From the NCBI RefSeq assembly GCF_910592395.1, contig NC_088310.1, forward strand, positions 12,157,501-12,221,500: 64,000 nucleotides of DNA, written 5' to 3'. Source of the stretch: Lineus longissimus (taxonomy: Eukaryota; Nemertea; Pilidiophora; Heteronemertea; Lineidae). Below, one piece after another: positions 31,084-39,779 of this stretch (its first letter is position 1; each line of letters opens with the position of its first letter). The notes below the pieces were generated by a model that did no database searches, was not told the DNA's origin, and was given only the letters and a program-made list of their open reading frames with translations. A program made the position numbers and the translations under genes.

Positions 31084-33239
31084 ATGCACGCAATGCGATG
31101 GATTTTGTGGGTAGGCCTAGCAGGCACCCTGATGATCTTAACGTATGGAATGGAGCATGGAGATGATGTTGACAGCCCTGACCCTGGTACCACTACTGAT
31201 GATGATGATAATGGTGATGATGATGATGATGATGATGTAGATGATGCTAACCAGGCTGTACCTGGTGCACGTAGGCACCAGAAAAGCTACAGTCTCAATC
31301 AGAAAATTGACCTTATCGAGACATACGAGACAATTGGAGCATGCTATAGGATTACGTCATGCTGAAACTGCGACATCCTTTGCTAGACACCACCGCATAG
31401 CACCGCAGACATTTAGACATTGGATAAGCACACAGGATGACTTGTTTGTCCTCAGAGATAGATCAACTCAAGACCATAGAAGACGGAGGAGACAATGGCA
31501 ACACGGCACTGATGCGCAAGGAAGTGGTTCTACAAGCATTATATTCCTCGCTAAATGAATTTCCTTCTTTGTTGGCCTATACCGACCGGAATAAGTCCGC
31601 TTCTGTGTCATGGACGGAAGAATAAGTCGCATTATACATCAAAGCGACTGACCCTGACCATGCCGTTAACAATATCAGTATTATTGTTCCTGGGACCTTT
31701 ATTCCAAGGACTAACATTTCGTTCATACCTGTGGTTATCGCCAATCAATATTTCCAAAGATGTTAAACGTGTTAGCTTTTTTATTTCAGCATAGTGGCCC
31801 GAAATGGAAAACAATTTGAACACCTGGTGCCTTGAGCGCCGAAGACTTGGTTTCTCTGTTTCCGGTGAGGATATTAAAGGGCAAGCTGGAAGAGAATTTC
31901 GGCAATGGTGGGCAGAGCTTCCGAACGAAACGAAGGCCGAAAGACAAGAACAGAGACCCCTGCGATACCTTTTCAATGCATCTGCACATTGGCTTAGCAA
32001 CTTTATGGAAAGGTGAGCTTTATTCCGCTGTTGCATGGATCGGCCTTAACGTACGGAATGGATTGTATTCGGTGAATTTTAACAGTATGCAAATTCCGTT
32101 TCAGGAAAAAAATAGGCTATCGCAGGAAGACCAACGATTCAAGGGGGTTACCTGACAACGCCCAGGCTTTAGTTGCCGACTACCGGGGAGATTTTGCCGA
32201 CCTCATCAGAGACGCTGATTTTGATGTCATCATGAACATGAATGAGACGTTCGTGTTGTTTGATATGGTGTCAAGATCAACAATGGAAGCGACTGGATCC
32301 CAGAATATTGACATTAGATCATCCCAAGGCAACCCGAAACTTGGATGCACGGTGACTCTAGTAGTTACGACAGACGGACGAAAAGGACGAGCCGAGCTCA
32401 ACTTCAGAGGCTTGGCACCAGATGGTGACGTCATTCGGCAGCTTCAGGCGGATGCTCAAGACAATGTGTGAGTGAGTATTGGCATAGAATACAAGTCCGT
32501 GGTTGTAGTACAGGACATGTACCTGACGTCATCAGTGTTGTCAGTGACGGTCAGACATTCTAGTTAATGGTAGTATTTTTTAGGAAAATCAGAACTTCTT
32601 TGACTCAAATTGTTGTAGGTTTGTCATGAATGCAACCAAAACATTGTGCGTGTCTGACAGTTCAGAAAAGTAATGTAAATGTTCATACTTGTTGTTTGCT
32701 TTTCCAGGTAACTGGTAGTCCACAGGGTTGGGCACGACACCAATCGCTAATCGAGTGGTTGCAGGCCCTGATTGTGCCATTTGTAACAGGGGCCACGTTC
32801 CTGTTACTTTTAGACAGGTATCCGGCGCATCGAAATCAGCAATTGCGTGATGCAATCACCGCAGAGAATAGGACAGACACTTTTATCCCAGGACGATGTA
32901 CTTCGCTGCTGCAGCCCTTGGACTTAACCGTAAACAGGAGCTTCAAGTGTCACCTGAGGACCATTTGGAAAGTGTGGAAAATCGGCCACACCGATGATCA
33001 AGGACATTGTGAGCGGATCATCAGGCGGGATGTGGTCAGGATGATCAGCCTCGGCTGGGAAAGGGTCACACAACAGACGATTATGAAGGGTTGGAGAGCC
33101 AGTGGCGTAGTTCCTGAGGACGATGACGAAGTTGGGGAGGGGGGTAGAGATGGTAAATGGTGAGCTTGAGCAGTTTGTTGAGGGGATTGAGTTTTTGGAA
33201 GGAGAAGAGGATGATGATGTTATTGATGATGACGTGTAA
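31084..33239 (+). pseudogene. pogo/Tigger-like transposase (DDE_1, CENP-B type), decayed
   Basis: Exon 1 (to ~31500) has an acidic start, then 'RRHQKSYSLNQKIDLIETYE' and, after a frameshift, 'SFARHHRIAPQTFRHWI', a psq/CENP-B-N helix-turn-helix. Exon 2 follows an acceptor (TTTATTTCAG, 31789) and carries a CENP-B-type HTH ('GREFRQWWAELP', 'HWLSNFMER'), then the first catalytic motif 'MNMNETFVLFDM' and 'GNPKLGCTVTLVVTTDGRK'. Exon 3 follows TTTTCCAG at 32707 with 'LLLLDRYPAHRN' (second catalytic Asp) and 'TSLLQPLDLTVNRSFK'. The acidic tail ends at 33239 after a frameshift. A TAG sits where the copy at 63 kb has a Leu codon. It lies inside the Polinton. TIRs were not found. Confidence 0.75.
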
Positions 33240-33325
33240 ACCCCGTTTGGATAATAAAATTGATTGGTAAATTTATAAGTAAATCTGTTCTTTAATTTAT
33301 TCGTTGACAGCAAGACTTCTTTATT

Positions 33326-33714
33326 GGGACATTCTGCAGACCCATGAAGCTGGCTTTATCATAGACACTAGATTAGAAATTTCTGGTCAACCAACACTAT
33401 AAGCATACAATGAGGACGCTAGTTCTATTGTATTCATTCATTCAGTACAGGACTACCCCATGTCAATGTTCATGTCTTTTATCCACTTACGTAGAAGGCA
33501 TTGGCATTGCCCACGAAAAGGGAGTCAATTCTCAGCTGTGGCTGTTCTTTCTAATGTTGGCCTGCCACCAGTAAAATCGGCCTATTCATTTGGACTTAGT
33601 CATTTTACGATTCAGCCGCGCTCGGTTAATAAGTGGGAGAAGACAGTACGTGTACTGCATACTTGGCTCCCAGGCACTCACCAGAACTCCCATTACAGGA
33701 GCAACAGGAACTGA
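33326..33714 (+). pseudogene. Polinton ORF remnant
   Basis: One frame with a single TAA reads 'DILQTHEAGFIIDTRLEI' and, after the stop, 'EDASSIVFIHSVQDYPMSMF', then less coherent sequence to 33714. The style suggests the N-terminal part of a structural protein of the element, possibly the same gene family as the C-terminal remnant at 24.7 kb, but this is a guess. If right, the gene order has been rearranged. Confidence 0.35.
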
Positions 33715-34069
33715 ATTTGATGCCCAGAAAGAATTTACCAAACTATTAAAAGACTCGATCAATAAACACGCTGATATTCCTACCTCAATTCAACGGTATC
33801 AAAAAGCAATTGCCGAAACCCATACTAGATTGGATTATGTAATTGCTCCGGGTCTATACATTATTGGTTCCAACATGATCCTAAAAATCAAGAACATCAT
33901 AAAATACAACAATAACATTTTGATAGCACCACCAAAAATGAATTCTGGGAAAAATGACATCAACGGCAGAAAGAATATTGCGCCTCCTTTAATGAAAGGT
34001 CCACCTGTAAAGACTAACAAATTGAGGTTGGCGTTACTCCCGAAAAAACTTGAGAAACTTCAGCTGTAA
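33670..34069 (+). pseudogene. Polinton ORF of unknown function
   Basis: The frame reads 'TGTEFDAQKEFTKLLKDSIN', 'HADIPTSIQRYQKAIAETHT', then a basic, asparagine- and proline-rich end ('NSGKNDINGRKNIAPPLMKG'). It ends with a clean stop. No ATG marks a clear start, and the upstream part overlaps another decayed frame. I do not recognise the family. Confidence 0.4.
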
Positions 34070-34382
34070 AAACATTAAGTGGTGAAAATAAAAAAAGATC
34101 GTTTTGGAGATGATTACACCACGCACGTAAGTGATGTTGATGACTCTCATGAAAACATGAAATTAATGGCGTTTTCGGGAAGGCATTACAGAATTACTAC
34201 TTGGGTTTTAATTCAAAGTACTATTTTTTAACAAAGATGAAGAGTCAATGAAAATGGCGTTACAGGAAAACGACATAATTCCCGAAAATAAAAGGGATGC
34301 AATTTTAGATCTCTTAAGAAAAAATAGGTCAGCAAAATTAATTTAACGTTTAGAATTTCCCAGAGAAGTTTTGGTTCTTAAA

Positions 34383-35065
34383 ATGAGCAGAGATAGAGAT
34401 TCCAGTGGGGAGTCCAGTGAAGACTTGATAGACGTCATTGTGTCCTCAATACCGACTAGCAGTCAGACTAGTAGAGAGACTAATAATCAACTAAAGTTGA
34501 CTAACAATCAATTAAGTCCGACAAGGCAACAGACAGCTAATCAAAACCCATTTGCTCCTGGTCAAGTCTTGTCCGAACAGGGCACAAACGCAAAGGGAGA
34601 TCTTGAGGTTTTAGTTGCCACTGGCAAGACAAAAGAATTCACTGGGAAGCAACTAACTTTTAACGACCTTGACTATATGTCAGAAAAAGACATCTTAAAA
34701 TCTCACAGGATCTATCAGAGCACTTTAGCCTACAGAATTAATGATACATTAGCAAAACGGCCATCAAGGCTTATTCGTCTTTAGTGGCTTGGCTTTTACC
34801 GAATTGTGACAGAGATAATCTCTACGAGGACCTCAGGAACGATTACGTCGTGATGAATGAGTCGGATAGGTGGACTGGTGTTCTTAGTTTGAAAATGGGC
34901 GGGGTGATGGCAATGGCTACAACGGGTTTACTTACTCTCAGCAACTGTAGCAGAACGTCAATTCCCACATATAATCAACCATTGAATTTACAGGAAATAA
35001 ATGCAGAGTGGGGCGGACAACATGCAGGAGACAACACCACAAAAGAGAGATGTAACAGCCTCTGA
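34383..35065 (+). pseudogene. Polinton ORF split by one frameshift
   Basis: From the ATG at 34383 a polar Ser/Gln/Asn-rich region leads to 'FNDLDYMSEKDILKSHRI' and 'LAYRINDTLAKR'. A one-base shift near 34752 moves the continuation ('AIKAYSSLVAWLLPNCDRDN', 'EDLRNDYVVMNESDRWTG') into the next frame, followed by a hydrophobic 'GGVMAMATTGLLTL' segment that may be a membrane helix. The alignment across the shift is smooth, so this was one ~225-codon gene. Function unknown; it resembles small ORFs I associate with Polintons. Confidence 0.5.
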
Positions 35066-35735
35066 GTCGAATGAGCGTCAGCTCCCAAATGAGCGTCAGC
35101 TCCCTAAAAAGCAGCGATCACCAAGGCAGATCGCTTGGCCGCGGGAGTTTGGTAGACGCTCCAAAGAATTTAAAAAACAAAAGATAGATTGTATTAATGG
35201 AAAAGTGATCGAAGAATTGCCACCACCTCCACAAATTCCTAAAGTGTAACCCAGCGAGCTGGAACGAAAGTAGCAGCGCCAGAAACGCCAACGTCGGAAA
35301 CAGCACCAGTCCTGAACATTCCCCACTGGTGGTGGTTGGGAGTAAAATTAATTATTTGTGGTTGGCTATCCAAGTGACATTTCTTGACTAACGTTTTTGG
35401 TGAAGAGTCGAATGAGCGTCAGCTCCCAAATGAGCGTCAGCTCCCTAAAAAGCAGCGATCACCAAGGCATGTGGCAGTGTCGCGGGAGTTGGGTAGACGC
35501 TCCAAAGAATTAAAAAAAGAAAAGATAGATTGTATTAATGGAAAAATGATCGAAGAATTGCCACCACCTCCACAAATTCCTGAAAGTGTAACCCAGCGAG
35601 CTGGAACGAAAGAAGCAGCGCCAGAAACGCCAAGGTCGGAAACAGCACCAGTCCTGAACATTCCCAACTGGTGGTGGTTGGGAGTAAAATTAATTATTTG
35701 TGGCTGGCTATCCAAGTGACATTTATTGACTAACG
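35060..35735 (+). repeat. Tandem duplication of a small Polinton ORF
   Basis: Two ~340-bp copies (about 35062-35395 and 35405-35735) are highly similar from GAGTCGAATGAGCGTCAGCT to TTGACTAACGTTTTT. Each encodes a protein starting 'ESNERQLPNERQLPKKQRSP', with a basic middle ('RRSKE(F/L)KK(Q/E)KIDCING'), a 'EELPPPPQIP' motif and a C-terminal hydrophobic tail (WWWLGVKLIICGWLSK). Copy 2 (from 35405) is open to the stop at 35719. Copy 1 shifts frame after PPPPQIP. The downstream edge of each unit contains the inner end of the right TIR. Confidence 0.75.
35384..35719 (+). CDS. Small Polinton ORF, copy 2 of duplicated pair
   Basis: An open frame of ~111 codons with a polar repeat (NERQLP twice), a lysine/arginine-rich centre, a polyproline motif and a C-terminal tryptophan-rich hydrophobic segment that could insert in a membrane. 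The start is uncertain because the frame enters from the preceding copy. Function unknown. It sits directly inside the right TIR. Confidence 0.4.
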   Translation: MTNVFGEESNERQLPNERQLPKKQRSPRHVAVSRELGRRSKELKKEKIDCINGKMIEELPPPPQIPESVTQRAGTKEAAPETPRSETAPVLNIPNWWWLGVKLIICGWLSK

Positions 35736-35939
35736 TTTTTAGTGAAGAAAATTGTTCAGTAAATTCAGGACTGAGGTATTTTAGTGTTTTCGAATTAAAG
35801 TTGGAGTATATGTATTTCACGTTGTCCAAAGTAGCTGTTTGATCGTTGAAAGAAGGACCGACGACCAAAAAAAGGGGTGAATTATCATTTTTTGCAATTA
35901 ATCAGCCGAGGGGGGGGGGCTCAACGCAAAATACTTACT
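35728..35939 (-). repeat. Polinton right TIR
   Basis: The reverse complement of the left TIR (23405-23652). It starts from the outer tip ...AATACTTACT at 35939, with the shared blocks GAGGTATTTTAGTGTTTT, CCAAAGTAGCTGTTTG and TTTTTTGCAATTAATCAGCC. Confidence 0.9.
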
Positions 35940-36384
35940 ACAGTTGCATATGGTGAATATGGTGGATCATATGGTCATGCAAGGCCATCAGCAGGTCGAA
36001 GGGGATGTTTCTCTCAGTTATAATTGAATACAGCAATTCAAATTAACATGAAATGGGACAATAAATTAGTAGTTACCTGAACAATTTATACTGATATTTG
36101 TTTCGCAATTTAGTTTTATATCGGTATATTTCCGCACTGTAGACTCATGGAAAGCACCCATATTATGCTAATAAGAACTCCTGTCGACTTTTGACAATCT
36201 ACTTATGATGATGACCATGCCACCGATGCAACAAAATAGCAATTACTCCATAATCGCTCCAGAATTCCAAATTTAAAGCCCGCCTAGACATACTCTGTAT
36301 CATTATCGACTATCAGGATAAGTTTTGATGTCATCCAATTTAAACTGACGGAGGAGTTAGATTACAAACTATTACACCTCTACG
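35940..36384. other. Non-coding spacer
   Basis: No gene or repeat is recognised between the Polinton end and the minus-strand gene at 36385. Confidence 0.4.
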
Positions 36385-37646
36385 TCATAGCGGTAGTAGT
36401 GATTGTAGGCCGAGGGTCATCAGAGCCTGAGTAACCTCGTTTGCTATCATGAAAACCATGAATGCAGCATTTAAATGGTCACTCTTAAAAATAAGGCACC
36501 CGAGCTGGTGGTCTACAATAGGGATGGTCCATTTTTTGAGCGGCAGTAACACTTTATAATCACCAACTGGGGTGTAGTCATTACACGGATCTAAAGGTAC
36601 AACAACAATACCATAGTTGTCCGCAAAAAACAACAAGCGGGTCGCCAATCGGTCAAAAACAAGGCGTCCAACACTTGAGCATTTCAAGGTCAATGGAAAT
36701 CGTCTATGTCTGTCATAATTTGACTTCCTTGAGTACTTGTGAATGGTTACTTTATCATAACTGTGAATTATTGATACGTATATATCTCTGTTGTAAGGGT
36801 TTGTAGTGGAAGCAATGCGCGATATACGGCTCGCCGCTGTAGTCATGTGAGTAGTATATAAACGGTAAGAATAAATCTTTCTACGTTTCGAAACGTTTAG
36901 TATTCCCGACGACTGAATTTGGTAATCATAAATATAAACACTGAGACATGGGTGTCCACAATTACAAAATGAATTAAAGTGGTCGTCATTTTTTCCGATC
37001 GTACAGGTGTAAATACTTAAATAAGTTACAAGTAAATGCCCATTATACACGTCATTTTTGTTCTGATAGACCCAAATATATTCATCGTCAAGAGGACGAA
37101 TTGAAAATTTTTTAAACTTTGCTAGCAGTTTGCCATTGGTTTTATAAATCCTCCAAAAGTGATGCGTTTGACACGTGATCAAACTTCCACAGACACGTAC
37201 ATTCACGTTGTGGCAATTTTGCGTAAAAAGTTTTCGAACCAAATACTGGGTTCCTGCATCGGTTACCTTCAATTTATAAGCAACGAAAACAACTTGCTTC
37301 TTACTCAAGAATGATATCACGGTCAAGTTCAAAGTATCGGAAAAGTGCAATCGACTTCGGGCAAACCCTTTTATTCCTATATACCATGTATACGGCAAGC
37401 TTTCTTGCGAAAAGAGCCCGCCTTCGGTGTAGTCTGGAACGGCAATGGAAAAGTACAGGGATCCGCAAAATCAAAGAAATGACGTGTGACCCTCATAGTC
37501 TCATTTTCAAATTCACCAAGCAGGCTTTTTATGAAAGTTTGATATATTGTGTCTATATTGGTCAAATCATCCATCATCACACTTGCATCAGGCGCAAAAC
37601 ACGCAGAATTGATAGTATATCGCCGGTTGTTGGCCGATGCATACAC
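36385..37646 (-). CDS. Unrecognised ~420-residue protein, one frameshift
   Basis: Two minus-strand frames join smoothly. 37646-37400 has 'DDLTNIDTIYQTFIKSLLGE', 'HFFDFADPCTFPLPFQ' and 'TPKAGSFRKKA'; then, after a one-base shift, 37398-36385 continues 'PYTWYIGIKGFARSRLHFSD'. The second part is a long run of alternating hydrophobic and aromatic strands with Cys pairs. Phrases such as 'FWRIYKTNGKLLAKFKKF' and 'VGRLVFDRLATRLLFFADN', followed by 'GIVVVPLDP', resemble blades of a beta-propeller (WD40/NHL-like). Such a 338-codon frame is long for AT-rich non-coding DNA. It has no TE hallmark. A recent pseudogene, a sequencing indel or a short intron could explain the shift. Function unknown. Confidence 0.5.
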
Positions 37647-37649
37647 TGA

Positions 37650-39090
37650 TATTTTTTTTGCGGGGAAATACTTTATGTGACGATTGAAAACAACATTAAA
37701 GGACCATAAGTATCAAGGGCAAAATTACCCAGCTGTCGACTGCCCAGTCACCTCCTATTCTACAGAAGTAGTTTCCATCAACAAATTGCACGATAAATGA
37801 AAACCTCAAAATCTGACTGAATTATCACATTTTTCCGATGTTGACTACGATTGGACCCGGGTTAGCTCTCCATGCGTCGAGCCTTTCCACGTGGAACGAT
37901 GCACTAGTAAAGCGTTTCCTAGAGCAATGGATCTAGCCTGTGACGTCTTGGTTTTGATATAGATTTTCCGACGTCAAGCTGATGGCGCTTGATTACCCCG
38001 CTACTGCGACGATAATGGAAATGACGCTGCGTGTTAATAGCGGGGTGACGTGAACTTGGATCTCGGCACTGCACTCACCTGGCGGGAAAGATCTTTCGCG
38101 CCAGGACTTGTGCCTACTAGAAATAACGAATAACGCGTTGTTTTACTATCTAAGAGCTGAATCACATATGGCAAATTGGAAAAGCTTCAAAAGCTTTAAG
38201 AAAAATAGTTTACTGATGAACCAGAAGAATAAAAAGCCGCCCATTCCGTTTAAATATTTCAGTAGGAATCATTGCAGATTGAATTCGTATATCTTTTCGC
38301 GATTAAAAAAATGCCTCATCACGAAAAGATTCTATAACCAGCGATGATCATTGATAAAGAGTGCGATATCATCTTCACATTTTTGAAACAAAAAACAACA
38401 AAACAGACCTGCTGATTTGCCTTTTTGCTGCTATATGTCCGTATGATATGAACGTTTCCAATCGCCGGTCAAAAGTCGTGGTCATCAGTTTCACAAATCG
38501 TAATGGACGCATACAGTCGCAAACGATACAAACCCCACCACAGTATTACTGAGGATTAATAGAGATGCTGTGAACACCACTAACGAAATATGCTAATATG
38601 ACATACAAAAAAAATCATTGGAAGAAAGTATGTTCCTTTTCATGGCATAAGCATTTACATGATGTAGATTTCAACTCTCTTTTTGTTACGAATTTTGGAC
38701 TGTCTTACTTTTTATTGTACTTACTTTTCGTGAGTAATTCCTGAGAAGTGAAGAGAAAATGTATATCAGTATAAATATATCAAGAGACATAAATGTTCAA
38801 CTCCAAAATCTGGTTCTTCAGGACTTTTGTCCAGTTTCATTCAATACTGCTACAACTTTAAGATGAGTAGTTTGATTTTTATGCAGTTTTCACACTTGCG
38901 TTTCTTATGAAATGCCCTATTATTTAAACCGCATGTTACAATTTTAAATTAACAGCGTTCCAGGTCACCTTAATGTACTGTAGCCTAATGTCATTTAACA
39001 ATTCTGACCCACTTTCCTGGGAACCATAGCACTATGATTTTAGACAAAGGCTAAAGACTGGATGTGTATACACTGTATTCATACACTTTA
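37650..39090. other. Upstream region of the 36.4-37.6 kb gene; no other gene seen
   Basis: Contains a moderately GC-rich patch (37850-38110) with ACGTCA-type words and the E2F-like palindrome listed separately. Short frames at 38108-38347 and 38361-38552 (+) are unrecognised. The rest is AT-rich. Confidence 0.35.
38078..38105. promoter_or_regulatory. E2F-like inverted site pair
   Basis: CCTGGCGGGAAAG and CTTTCGCGCCAGG form a near-perfect palindrome (one mismatch) around a 2-bp centre. Each arm contains an E2F/DP consensus (GGCGGGAA, TTTCGCGC). It lies ~430 bp upstream of the 5' end of the minus-strand gene at 36.4-37.6 kb. Motif match only. Confidence 0.35.
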
Positions 39091-39094
39091 TGAA

Positions 39095-39700
39095 TAGCAA
39101 ATGTTGGAAATCTTTTGTAGCGGTCTCACTAATCCTCGGTCAGTAGGAAAATGTTGGAAACATGCTAATCCCTCAGTAGTAAAATGTTTGAGCATGTAGG
39201 AATAAGACGAAATTCACTCAACCTCGCTGAAAAAGACATTTCCCTACGATCGTAAAATGTTGGAAAATGACGGGATTATTTATCCTCTCTTTTTTGAAGG
39301 ATTTTTACACATTTTCCAACATTCTAGCAAAGAACTCTATCCTTTCAGTTCAGCACTACTGTAAAGGTGTCTCACTGTCATTATTACATGTCCTTACAGA
39401 ATAAGGTCGAAATGCGCAGAGAAATGTTGGAATCTGTCGAAAGGAAACAAAAGATTAATTTTCTAAAGCAATTCGTTACTTTCCTACATATCACTACATC
39501 GGCTGGTATCAAATCACATGAATGGGTGGACGTCGAGAAAAGTAGGAAAATGTTGGAATCCATCAAAAGAAGATAAAAGTGCGAACTGTGTAAGCAATTT
39601 CGTTGTATTCCTACATGTTAAAATTTCGATTAGTATAAAAGCTTTACGTCGAAAAATATTGAGACATGTTGGAAAAGTGATGGAACAGGATAAAAAGCCA
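39095..39700 (+). repeat. Degenerate ~120-bp tandem repeat
   Basis: The word AAATGTTGGAA (or ACATGTTGGAA) recurs at about 39100, 39150, 39247, 39424, 39548 and 39667, with a reversed copy near 39310. The last three are spaced by ~120 bp, and their units share AAGCAATTTCGTT(A/G)T and TCCTACAT words in the same order. It is a short decayed satellite. Open frames through it (39367-39576, 39518-39775) follow the repeat and look incidental. Confidence 0.6.
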
Positions 39701-39779
39701 ACATTTCCTACACTGACAATTATAGTTCAGTTTTCTGAAGCAGACGAAATACGACAAAGCACGTCGACATTATAGAAGA

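Larger units (their letters stand above)
23405..35939 (+). mobile_element. Decayed Polinton/Maverick with two nested transposons
   Basis: The outer boundaries are inverted repeats of ~248 bp (left) and ~212 bp (right), both starting AGTAAGTAT. Polintons have long TIRs that begin with AG. Inside lie fragments of the Polinton retroviral-type integrase (24.2-24.6 kb) and several small frames of the compact, virus-like kind found in Polintons. One gene is split by a piggyBac insertion (26.38-30.27 kb), and a pogo remnant lies at 31.1-33.2 kb. Without these the element would be only ~6 kb. DNA polymerase B, packaging ATPase and protease genes are missing, so it is a deleted, non-autonomous relic. 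The flanking 6-mers (AGAAAT, ACAGTT) do not match, so the target duplication is not preserved. Confidence 0.75.

Noticed and set aside
34001-34070. Possible link of the 33.67-34.07 kb ORF to a phospholipase-like capsid domain
   Set aside because: The expected catalytic His-Asp motif is not visible.
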